DNA of 20,326 bases. It comes from Sulfurospirillum arcachonense. Lineage in GTDB: Bacteria > Campylobacterota > Campylobacteria > Campylobacterales > Sulfurospirillaceae. The translations under genes and the position numbers were made by a program. Position 1 is the stretch's first letter. The number at the start of each line of letters is the position of its first letter. The DNA is taken from the NCBI GenBank assembly GCA_015662785.1, contig DQTM01000099.1:1-20326 (forward strand), read 5' to 3'. Shown in pieces: positions 1 to 7,542 of the stretch. The notes beneath the pieces were generated by a model. That model did no database searches and was not told where the DNA came from. It saw nothing but the letters and a program-made list of their open reading frames with translations.

Positions 1-443
1 AATTCCTCTTTTGAATATCCTGTTAATTTGCATAGTGCTTTACTTATATAAGTAATATTGCCATCAATATCTGATGAAGATATTAAAACATTGTTGTCAA
101 TCATTGTTAGATATTTTTCTGTTTTCATTGCAAGCGAAATAATGTCGCATTTTCTACTCATAGCAAATTTTAGTGTCTCTTCCCAACTTTGTGTTTTTAT
201 AACTTTAATCGGAATGTCAATCTCTTTTTGAAGTATTTTAAAATATTCAGCTACCATACCAATATGTTTTCCATTTTTATCTTTCATGACATATGGAGCC
301 CATGTGTCACCTGTACCTAAAGTTATAGTAGGATGATTTTTTATAAAGTCTTTTTCTTTTTGTGTTAGAACAACGTTAGAAGAGGCTTGAATAGTAGATG
401 AAAAAAAGAGAATAATAAATAAAATAGTTTTTATCATTAACAC
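1..443 (-). CDS. Partial sensor: truncated solute-binding (SBP_bac_3) domain joined to a PAS domain
   Basis: The 5' part of a gene that runs off the left edge; about 147 residues are visible. A hydrophobic signal peptide (MIKTILFIILFFSSTIQASS) is followed by the opening of a family 3 extracellular solute-binding domain (TQKEKDFIKNHPTITLGTGD, then WAPYV). At about residue 110 (position ~119) it passes directly from CDIISLAMKT to EKYLTMIDNN and a PAS domain (SSDIDGNITYISKALCKLTG). Only the first ~80 of the usual ~220 solute-binding residues are present, and no transmembrane helix separates the domains. That looks like an in-frame internal deletion. Start: the SD AAGGAG abuts ATG 449, so GTG 443 (6-nt spacing) or ATG 437 is more likely. 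It is the last gene of the minus-strand operon, 32 nt after rraA. Its output domain is not visible. Confidence 0.7.
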   Translation of the reverse strand, partial: MLMIKTILFIILFFSSTIQASSNVVLTQKEKDFIKNHPTITLGTGDTWAPYVMKDKNGKHIGMVAEYFKILQKEIDIPIKVIKTQSWEETLKFAMSRKCDIISLAMKTEKYLTMIDNNVLISSSDIDGNITYISKALCKLTGYSKEE

Positions 444-475
444 TTTCATCTCCTTTGCAACTATGCTATCACAAT

Positions 476-958
476 TTATATTTCTAACGGTTGTTTTGCT
501 AATATAACTCCATCTATATCTACATAAATGTAGTCATTCTCTACAAACTCAACATTTGCAAAGTTTAAGTTTATGCCTATTTCTCCACTGTTTTGAATTG
601 GTGCTTTTTTAGGGCAAGTTCCAAGAGCTAGAAGTCCCACATTTATATCTTTTGTAGCTTCTATATCTCTAACGTAGCCATTGACTATAATACCAACCCA
701 GTTGTTCTGCTTAGCAAATGCCATAAGCTTATCACCAACAACTGCAACATACTTAGCTCTCACATCAACAACACAAACTCTTGATTTGCCATCGCTTTTA
801 ATAAGTTTTATAAGTTCTGTATTGTTGTCTATGAGTCTACATGTAGCTATTTGCCCACTAAACTTGGAAACTCCCCCAAAAGAGCGAAAACCACTAGCTA
901 AAACTTGCACCTCATCATCATACTTGTCACATAAATCTGCTGTAAAAAATTCTGCCAT
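476..958 (-). CDS. rraA: RraA family protein (RNase E regulator-like / 4-hydroxy-4-methyl-2-oxoglutarate aldolase-like)
   Basis: 160 residues, the normal length for RraA. It matches the family from the start (TADLCDKYDDEVQVL, FRSFGGVSKFSGQIAT) through the VVGDKLMAFAKQNNWVGIIV core (Gly75-Asp76) to the Arg97-Asp98 pair in NGYVRDIEA. In aldolase members these Arg and Asp residues bind substrate and metal. In E. coli RraA binds RNase E and inhibits RNA processing. Sequence alone does not separate the two roles. The N-terminus and length resemble the short RraA-type proteins annotated as RNase E regulators, and a true aldolase activity is possible. A strong SD (AAAAGGAA) precedes the ATG. It follows the LysE-type gene by 11 nt on the same strand, so it is probably cotranscribed. 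Confidence 0.9.
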   Translation of the reverse strand: MAEFFTADLCDKYDDEVQVLASGFRSFGGVSKFSGQIATCRLIDNNTELIKLIKSDGKSRVCVVDVRAKYVAVVGDKLMAFAKQNNWVGIIVNGYVRDIEATKDINVGLLALGTCPKKAPIQNSGEIGINLNFANVEFVENDYIYVDIDGVILAKQPLEI

Positions 959-969
959 AATTATTCCTT

Positions 970-1584
970 TTATTCAAATATAACGGGTAAAACTGAAAGT
1001 ACAATTAAAATTGCCATAGTAATATTAAAAATTCTTACATGTAGCTCATTTTTAATAAGTTTTTTTAGATAAACACCACCAAGTGTCCAAGTGTTAGTCG
1101 AAATAACGCCTGAAAGAAAATATATAAAAGCGATAATAAGAACTTGTGCAAAACCATGCTTAGGGTCTGTTATAAAAGAGAGAGTAGCTGTGATAGCCAT
1201 TACCCAAGCTTTTGGATTTACCCATTGAAATGATGCAGCTTGTAAAAAAGTAAAAGGCTTACTCTTCTTAGTCTTTGTGTTTAAATCACTTTTTGAACTG
1301 GCTATTTTCCATGTCATCCAAAAAAGGTACGAGATACCTAGAACTTTTAAAACAGTAAAAAGCATAGGAAAGAGCTCAAAAACAGCACCAATTCCTAAGC
1401 CAACACAAATGACCATTAAAGTAAACCCTAGAGAAACACCAACCATATGAGGTATGGTTTTTTTATAACCAAATGTAAGCCCAGAAGAGAGCAGCATGAT
1501 GTTGTTTGGTCCAGGGGTCATAACTCCAGCTAATGTAAAAGAGACTATTGATATTAACATAGTTAGGGAGTAGATTTCTTGCAT
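970..1584 (-). CDS. LysE/RhtB family amino acid exporter
   Basis: 204 residues with about six hydrophobic segments, the standard size for LysE/RhtB exporters. The N-terminal family motif TPGPNNIMLLSSG sits at residues 23-35, and FQWVNPKAW at 119-127 is the second conserved block. Proteins of this family sit in the inner membrane and export amino acids or related small molecules by proton exchange; the substrate cannot be read from the sequence. Its ATG overlaps the stop of the upstream thioredoxin-like gene by one base (TAATG), which suggests translational coupling. No clear ribosome binding site of its own is visible. Confidence 0.92.
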   Translation of the reverse strand: MQEIYSLTMLISIVSFTLAGVMTPGPNNIMLLSSGLTFGYKKTIPHMVGVSLGFTLMVICVGLGIGAVFELFPMLFTVLKVLGISYLFWMTWKIASSKSDLNTKTKKSKPFTFLQAASFQWVNPKAWVMAITATLSFITDPKHGFAQVLIIAFIYFLSGVISTNTWTLGGVYLKKLIKNELHVRIFNITMAILIVLSVLPVIFE

Positions 1585-2081
1585 TATAAACTAGACCAAA
1601 ACATTTTAATCCATAATACCCAAGTACTAGTATAACCCACGTCACTAAAAGCAACATTTTGATTTGTATCGTAGATAATAGTAGTTGGAAAAACAGTAAC
1701 TCCATAACTCTTTGTAAGAGAGCCATCTTGGTCGTTGATAACCATGAAATTTACACCATTCTCTTTTTGGTAATTTTTTATCTCTTCGTCACTTCCCGAT
1801 TGTGTTGCAATACTGAGGACTTGAAAGTCTTCTGATATTTGTTGAATGTTAGATGCTTCAACTTTACAAATAGGACACCAAGTAGCCCAAAAGTGTATCA
1901 TGATAGGTTTTTTGTTGTTTATTGTGTAGCTCTTACCTTCTATTAGAGTTACATCAGATAGTAGTAGCTCAACTTTGTTTAAATCTGTACTTCTGTATAG
2001 GCTAATAGCATTGCTCATAACAAATAGAAGTATAGAAAAAAGTATGATTTCTTTTGTGTATTTTTTTAGTTTGTTTATCAT
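1584..2081 (-). CDS. TlpA/ScsD-like membrane-anchored thiol-disulfide oxidoreductase
   Basis: 165 residues. One N-terminal transmembrane or signal-anchor segment (about 12-28) is followed by a thioredoxin-fold domain with the redox motif WCPIC (Cys69, Cys72) in HFWATWCPICKVEASNI. The cis-proline is Pro132 in VFPTTIIYD. The layout is that of periplasmic TlpA, ScsD or DsbE-like proteins, which reduce or isomerise disulfides in exported proteins or support cytochrome c maturation. The partner is not identifiable here. It is the first gene of a minus-strand operon with the LysE exporter, rraA and the sensor. The ATG is preceded by GGG with almost no spacing, so initiation may be weak. Confidence 0.88.
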   Translation of the reverse strand: MINKLKKYTKEIILFSILLFVMSNAISLYRSTDLNKVELLLSDVTLIEGKSYTINNKKPIMIHFWATWCPICKVEASNIQQISEDFQVLSIATQSGSDEEIKNYQKENGVNFMVINDQDGSLTKSYGVTVFPTTIIYDTNQNVAFSDVGYTSTWVLWIKMFWSSL

Positions 2082-2204
2082 CCCAATTAGAGTACACTAA
2101 GAGAAGTTATAAAGTGATTAAATATAGTAAAAGAGAATGAAGTTAGGGGCAAGTATTTACTATTAACCAGAATCTTAACTTTTTGCTTTGCAAAACTCGC
2201 TCAA

Positions 2205-2224
2205 AAACGTTACATGTAACGTTT
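2205..2224. repeat. 20-bp perfect palindrome around TACATGTA
   Basis: AAACGTTACATGTAACGTTT is self-complementary over all 20 bases. It lies in the non-coding spacer, about 125 bp upstream of the thioredoxin-like gene. It could be a dimeric regulator site or an extended copy of the genome-wide TACATGTA word. No T-tract follows, so it is not a typical terminator. Confidence 0.7.
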
Positions 2225-2340
2225 CTTCACTGAGACAGTACAACATCTTTTCCGAAAATATTTTAGAAATTTCTTGCATTTCAAATGTAGGAAAAGAAGA
2301 AAAAGAGACAGCAACTGCTTGTTGTTTTTAGGTTTTGATG

Positions 2341-2375
2341 CTTTACATGTAAGGTTGAAATCCTTACATGTAAAG
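2341..2375. repeat. Hairpin with perfect 14-bp arms after the NTPase gene
   Basis: CTTTACATGTAAGG (2341-2354) and CCTTACATGTAAAG (2362-2375) are exact reverse complements around a 7-base loop. It lies 32 bp past the stop of the minus-strand NTPase gene, where a transcription end is expected. Neither side is followed by a run of T, so it may protect an mRNA 3' end or be a mobile palindromic repeat rather than a classical terminator. Confidence 0.65.
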
Positions 2376-2407
2376 AGTATTAGTTAAAAGTGAATATACG
2401 ACCCTGA

Positions 2408-5400
2408 TTATTTGTTTTCTAGCATTTTGTTTGTAGGCTCATCAATATCAATGTTTAGCTTTTTACATATCGACATTTTTTTCTCATTTGGTACGCTATA
2501 CATGTATAAATGCTCTACAACTATTTTTTTCAGTACCGAATAAGTAAGTATATTTTTCTCATGAAGTAGAGTTTCATGAAAATCAATAACTTGTTTTTTA
2601 TTAAGCCCATTTTGAAAACGCATATTGACTGCCTGTTGAATCATCTTATATGCGGTATTATCTGGGTCTTCTTTTTGGATTTGGCTGTATATGCTTTTTA
2701 ACTCTTGGTCTCCTATTGCTGTAGCAACTCTTTTTGTGATTCCAAAAACAATATTTGTTGCAAGACTAAAAATGAACCGATTAATTATTTCATCAATATT
2801 TGCTTTAGTTTTTATTTCACTTTTTTCAATACGTTCTTTAACTTCTTTTACTACTAGTTCATGATGTTCTTCCATGCTGCCAATTAAAATTTTCAAGCCC
2901 CTCAAACCCATTCCATAAGTATTTTTAATTAACTCATGCGTTGGTTCAGCATCTAAAGTACCAGTATAATTTTTAACAACTTCTCCTAAAATATCAATAA
3001 GTCTAAAAGCCAAATTTAATTGTTTAAAAATATCTAATTGAGGGATTTCCTCATTATAGTATGCATCATTTTGGTCATCCTCATTTATCTTTCTCTTCAA
3101 ATCATTGTTTTTTTCTTCTTTTTTAACTTCTATTTCTCTTGATTCTTCAATACTTCTATTCTCTAGTTTATTAACTATATCATCATGAATAGAGTTGTTA
3201 AGTTTTTTAATCTCATCGTACGCAAAAGAAAATTCTTCAAATTGTTTAAATATTTTTTTGGCTTCTCTGATTAGCATATTAATAATATCCGTTTTTGGTG
3301 ACAAATGAAATATAAACATTAAAATATTGGCAAACTCTACTCTGTATAGTCTTTGTGTCATCTTGTTAATTATCTCTGTAATTTCTGATTTGTCAACATT
3401 TTGAGAAAAATAGTATGCCACGAAGTAATAATATATATATTTATGTGAAAATTTATATTCACCACAATTTTCTGAAAAAATTCCTGTATCAATAAGTACC
3501 TTAAGTATATCTATTCTAGGAGAAAAACCTTTTTTCTTTTTATAAAAACTATCAAACTCGTTTAAGTCTTCAATATCCCAAATATATTTTCTCTCAGTAA
3601 ACATTTGAAAAGCCAAAGTAGAAGCATATCCAAAGATTGTATTAATATCTTTTTCTTTCAAGGAGTATGAACTATTGTTTAGATATTGCAAGATTAAAAA
3701 TCTATAATAATGTCCATATGAGCTATTTCCCAATACATTATCATTTGTATCCATTGCTTGAAGAAGAATTAATATATAAAAAGGGAAAGAGGGAACGAAA
3801 TTCAAGCCTACAGTTTGTGTAATCGCTGTAGCTTTTTCTCGTCTTAGCTTTATTAATTCATCCATTGATATTTCATGTTCTTGTCCCAACTTAATCCAAT
3901 TTCTAATTAATTGCTCCCTTAACATATGCCCAAAATCTTCTATTTCGTGGTGTATGAAATTACTAAGAGACTCTGATAGTTGGCTTTCAGACATTGCCTC
4001 TAGTTCCATTTCATAATCAGCAAAGATGATAATATTTCCATAGCCCATTTCTTCTATTTCATTTATAAAACTTCCTTTGTGGTCATTATTAAGCTTTATA
4101 TTATGAAAGTCATCTAGCAGTATAATTATATTGTTGAAATTTTCTTGCTCAAACAGTGCCAATGATTTAGAGTTCTGCTCATATTGTTCTTTGAATGCTT
4201 TTTGGAGAGTAGTTTTTATAAAATTTTTTCTTTTTGTTTTTTGAATATTTTTTCCACTAACTATCAGAGGAATCAAACCTTTTTCTCTAAATTTTAATTG
4301 GAGCATTCTAGCCAGTGATGTTTTTCCTGAATTGTCTTTTCCATATAGTATAGATTTATTGCCATCACATTCTTTTAAAAACTCTTTAGCGGAAAATTTA
4401 CTAAAAGAATTTTTCCGCTTAACGTTATTTGATTCAATGACTTTTAAATCAGGAAAAACATACAAGTCTTCTAGTTCTAAGTCATCTTTTCTTGGATGAT
4501 TTAACTTTAACTCAAGAGAGGAAATTTTTTTTAAATAATCTCTATCAAGTTGGAATAACACTTTATTACATGTAGGTAAAAGTATGTCTTCATTTATTAT
4601 TCTGTTGTAGAACCCTTTATCCCACTCAAAAGTAAAAATATCATGCTTTTTTGTTTCTAAGTCTATTGACAAGAAATTAAACTTACTTACCGTTTCATCA
4701 TATGAGTCTTGTAAAATTCCACCTTCTATATATTCAACTTCATCGGCTTTAAGTATGTTGTATTGTTTGCTTGCGCTTGTAACATGTTCATGACCAGTTA
4801 GAATAATATCACTACTAGCTTCTACTAGTTCTTTAAATTCTCTCAAGTTTTTATGGTTTAGCCAATGTTGCGGATGATGAAAAATTGAAAATGTCAATGA
4901 GCTTTGTGTATTTAATAGTTCATCTTTATCTATACAATTTACAGGAAAATATATTTCTGATTGTTTTTCTTTTAATTGTGACATCCACGCTGTATTAAAA
5001 GAATTAAAGGAGATAGAAAAATCGCCAATATTGAATTTGTAGTTCATTAATAATTTGTTAGACATTTTTTCTTGAATTGCTTTTTTTGAATCAAAGCCCT
5101 CAACGAATTTAAAATATTCTTTTTGTTCTTTTGTACATGTGTCTATTATTGCATTATTTACGGAAGATACATTATCCATAACACCTTTGATTATTAGATT
5201 TCTAATAGTTGGGTCTTGGCTAAAATCACAGTCATGATTCCCTGCTGTAAAAATAAATTCAAGGCGTGTTGAAGAACAACATTTTTTTAATCGTTCAGCT
5301 AGGTTATAACAAAATCTTTTTGCATTTTGGTACTCAGAGGCTAATCCAGAGTAAGCAATATCTCCAGTAAAAACTATAAAAACACAATTATGCTTTTTTA

Positions 5401-5503
5401 CCTCATTTTTTGTTGCATTAAATATTGCTTATTCTTTGAAGCAAATAGAATTGTTGTCTGCCTTAATGTGAGCATCACTTAGATGAAGTACAGCTATTTT
5501 CAA
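2408..5503 (-). pseudogene. Metallophosphoesterase-STAND/NACHT-like NTPase fusion, interrupted by one nonsense codon
   Basis: Restored reading is about 1030 residues from TTG 5503 (SD AAGGA, 6-nt spacing). The calcineurin-like phosphoesterase motifs occur in order: LSDAH (Asp10, His12), FTGD (Asp48), AGNHD (87-91), HHP (209-211) and GHEH (237-240). A P-loop NTPase follows, with Walker A GKDNSGKTS (about 388-396) and Walker B IIILLDD (about 459-465), then a long helical C-terminal region of ~500 residues with a charged coiled-coil-like stretch. Codon 25 is TAA (5431-5429). The next ATG in frame is 5179, giving a 923-residue product without the first three metal motifs. Phosphoesterase or nuclease domains joined to STAND ATPases are typical of antiviral sensors, which oligomerise on a phage signal. 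That role is inferred from architecture only. It stands alone between core operons, as defence genes often do. Confidence 0.75.
5429..5431 (-). other. In-frame TAA at codon 25 of the phosphoesterase-NTPase gene
   Basis: Reading from TTG 5503, the frame gives KIAVLHLSDAH and then SICFKE, TAA, AIFNATKNEV. The frame continues without any further stop to 2408, and phosphoesterase motifs lie on both sides of it. A single base change from AAA, CAA or GAA would explain it. Confidence 0.85.
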
Positions 5504-5537
5504 GTCATATCCTTATTGTTCAATTTTAATAAGTAGT

Positions 5538-5543
5538 ATTATA
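5538..5543 (-). promoter_or_regulatory. -10 box of the phosphoesterase-NTPase gene
   Basis: TATAAT on the minus strand, 35 nt upstream of the TTG start at 5503, within a T/A-rich stretch. No good -35 is visible, which is common in Campylobacterota. The intact promoter and SD suggest the gene was recently functional. Confidence 0.5.
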
Positions 5544-5579
5544 TGATATTTTTTATAAAAGTTTTATGTATGAATAAAT

Positions 5580-5610
5580 AGGTGTCTTAAGTTCCGAGGA
5601 CATAACACCT
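5580..5610. repeat. Small inverted repeat
   Basis: AGGTGT (5580-5585) pairs with ACACCT (5605-5610) around a GC-richer loop (TTAAGTTCCGAGGAC) that stands out in AT-rich surroundings. It could be an RNA hairpin, an operator or a mobile-element scar. Confidence 0.4.
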
Positions 5611-5764
5611 AATCATTGCCAAAACAGAACCATATGAAGTGTTTATTGTTTGCAAACACCTTTACATGTAAGCCTTTAAAACAGTAAGCTTTTTTATATA
5701 AAGAGAACCTTAAAATTTTTTTAGATAATATAGCTCTCTTATACATAATATAAATAGGTTTAAT

Positions 5765-6178
5765 ATGAACAAAAAAGTTGTTACAGGTGTAGTGGGCAAT
5801 GATATACATGTGGTTGCAAACAGATTGATAGATATTTCATTACAAGCTAGAGGTTTTGAAGTTTTTAATCTAGGAGTAAATACATACTTAGAAGAGTTTA
5901 TAGATGCAGTTGTTGAGACTGATGCGGATGTTCTTCTTATATCTTCACTTAACGGAGAAGCAGAGGGGTGGTGTAGAGAGTTACAGTTTTTACGAGCAGA
6001 GTATGAACTTAAAGATGTTATTTTTATGATTGGTGGCAATCTTTCAGTTGGTGAAGCTGCTAACATTGAAGAAATTGTTCCAAAGTATAAGTCTTATGGG
6101 TTTGATTTGGTTTTTCATCAGGTTGATTTAAATATTGGCTTAGATACATTAGAAGAGTTTATAGGACACAAATCATGA
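5765..6178 (+). CDS. glmS: Glutamate mutase (methylaspartate mutase) small B12-binding subunit
   Basis: 137 residues, the expected length for the sigma/S subunit. This subunit holds the base-off, His-on adenosylcobalamin and with subunit E converts L-glutamate to (2S,3S)-3-methylaspartate by a radical mechanism. Visible landmarks: GNDIHVVANRLI (11-22), aligning with the DxHxxG cobalamin motif with His15 as the likely cobalt ligand; SSLNG (60-64); and GGNLSVG (90-96). The usual Gly of DxHxxG is Ala18 here, which is unusual. SD AGG precedes the ATG by 8 nt. It is first of four overlapping plus-strand genes, and its TGA shares ATGA with the E subunit start. Confidence 0.9.
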   Translation: MNKKVVTGVVGNDIHVVANRLIDISLQARGFEVFNLGVNTYLEEFIDAVVETDADVLLISSLNGEAEGWCRELQFLRAEYELKDVIFMIGGNLSVGEAANIEEIVPKYKSYGFDLVFHQVDLNIGLDTLEEFIGHKS

Positions 6179-7542
6179 GTCTACATCAAAAAGAACGTGA
6201 CATTATCGTCCAAAACCAATACATAGATAATTTTGATTTTGATGAAGTTGAAGACTTTATCAAAAATGCTAGTAAAGATCTGTTTATATCACACAAGTTC
6301 AAAAACTCCAATACAACTTTAGTACAACCTCGTGGTGGTTTTCCAACATATCAAAAACAGTTTGAGCTTTATGAAGAGTTTGAAAAAGCAGATATTGATG
6401 TTATGCCACTTACTATTGATTCACATACTAGACTCAATGACTATGGAAGTGCAAAAAAGATGTTGATGTTGAGTGAAGAAAACGAAACAGACATGTTAAA
6501 TGGTTACCCATTGGTAAACCATGGATACGCAACTACAAGAAAGATGATAACTCACTTTAACAGACCAGTTAGCCTAAGACACGGAACTCCTGATGCAAGA
6601 CTGCTTATAGAGACTGCACTTGCAAGTGGTATTTTTGAGATAGAGGGTGGACCTATCACTTACTTGCTTCCATACTCTAAAAACTTTCCTCTTGATAAGG
6701 CATTTTTATATTGGAAGTATGTTGAGAGGGTATGTGCAAACTACTCAGGACTCAATGAGCCTATAAATAGAGAGTCATTTGGACCACTTACAGCTACTCT
6801 TGTTCCTCCTTGTGTGACTATAGTAATTCAACTCTTAGAGATGTTACTTTCACTAGAAGAGGGTGTAAAGTCATTTTCAGTTAGTTTTTCTCAAACTGGT
6901 TCAGTCAATCAAGATGCAGTTATGGCAAATGTCATAAGAGAGATGGCAGATTTTTATGCTAAAAAGATAGGTGTAGAAGATGCTACTATAAACCTAGTCT
7001 ATCACCAATGGATGGGTGCATTTCCAAGAAATAAAGAGTTTTCAGACTCACTAATCAATACAAGCTCATTCATAGCGTCTCTTGTAAGAGCAGACAAGAT
7101 AATCATAAAAACAAGAGATGAAGCGTTTGGAATACCAACAATGCAGTGCAACGCTCAATCAGTAGCCAACACTAAGTATACATTTCAAATGTTAAAAGGT
7201 CTTCCTACTATCACAGATGAAGAAGAAGAGGCTAACTTGACTGAAGAGATACACTCTATCATGGAAGCAGTTTTTAATGACAGTGCCGATACTCTTTGGA
7301 GAAAGGTTTTTAACTCTATCAAAAACGGTATCATTGATGTTCCTTTTTCACCGCATATCATAAACCATAATGCAGTAGTAACCATAAGAGATGAACATAG
7401 TAACATTCGTGTTATAGAGCGTGGTAATATGCCTATAAGCGACAAGTGTTTAGCTTATGAGAAATCAAAAGTAAAACTAAGCAAAGATAAAACAGCGGTT
7501 ATAAATAAGATAATAGAAGATATAGGAGTTATGCATGAGTAA
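6175..7542 (+). CDS. glmE: Glutamate mutase large catalytic subunit (epsilon)
   Basis: 455 residues, slightly shorter than the ~480 of clostridial subunits. It forms the TIM barrel that binds glutamate and generates the radical with the small subunit. Recognisable blocks: QPRGGFPTYQKQF (Arg53), TIDSHTRLNDY (Arg86), SLRHGTPDARLL (Arg135), EGGPITYLLPYSK and NRESFGPLTATLVPP. Their spacing matches the three arginines (66, 100, 149 in Clostridium cochlearium) that grip the substrate carboxylates, so the active site looks intact. Overlaps glmS by 4 nt (ATGA) and the next gene by 8 nt, which fits production in step with its partners. Confidence 0.93.
   Translation: MSLHQKERDIIVQNQYIDNFDFDEVEDFIKNASKDLFISHKFKNSNTTLVQPRGGFPTYQKQFELYEEFEKADIDVMPLTIDSHTRLNDYGSAKKMLMLSEENETDMLNGYPLVNHGYATTRKMITHFNRPVSLRHGTPDARLLIETALASGIFEIEGGPITYLLPYSKNFPLDKAFLYWKYVERVCANYSGLNEPINRESFGPLTATLVPPCVTIVIQLLEMLLSLEEGVKSFSVSFSQTGSVNQDAVMANVIREMADFYAKKIGVEDATINLVYHQWMGAFPRNKEFSDSLINTSSFIASLVRADKIIIKTRDEAFGIPTMQCNAQSVANTKYTFQMLKGLPTITDEEEEANLTEEIHSIMEAVFNDSADTLWRKVFNSIKNGIIDVPFSPHIINHNAVVTIRDEHSNIRVIERGNMPISDKCLAYEKSKVKLSKDKTAVINKIIEDIGVMHE

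Larger units (their letters stand above)
2082..2407. other. Non-coding spacer rich in inverted repeats
   Basis: 326 bases without a credible gene, between the start of the thioredoxin-like gene and the 3' end of the broken NTPase gene. It holds a 20-bp perfect palindrome (2205-2224) and a 14-bp-arm hairpin (2341-2375), both centred on TACATGTA. A likely -10 (TATAAC, near 2110 on the minus strand) could serve the thioredoxin operon. Short reading frames here look random. Confidence 0.6.
5504..5764. other. Divergent spacer between the NTPase gene and the glutamate mutase operon
   Basis: 261 non-coding bases carrying the NTPase promoter on the minus strand and an AT-rich leader of the mutase operon on the plus strand. 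GATAAT (5724-5729) and TAATAT (about 5746-5751) are weak -10 candidates for the mutase operon. An inverted repeat lies at 5580-5610, and one TACATGTA at 5663-5670. I looked for a cobalamin riboswitch because the downstream enzyme uses B12, and saw no B12 box. Confidence 0.5.

Noticed and set aside
681..983. Plus-strand frame antisense to rraA
   Set aside because: RraA on the minus strand is unambiguous; the antisense product is Ser/Thr/Leu-rich with no recognisable domain.
5429..5431. Programmed stop-codon readthrough or selenocysteine-type recoding in the phosphoesterase gene
   Set aside because: The codon is TAA, not TGA or TAG, and falls in an unremarkable loop away from catalytic residues, so a nonsense mutation or read error is simpler.
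5504..5764. Cobalamin riboswitch upstream of the B12-dependent mutase
   Set aside because: No B12-box-like sequence or matching stem set is visible; the region is short and very AT-rich.
5609..6066. Minus-strand frames opposite the start of glmS
   Set aside because: They are antisense to a clearly conserved gene, have low-complexity or composition-driven sequence, and lack a ribosome binding site.
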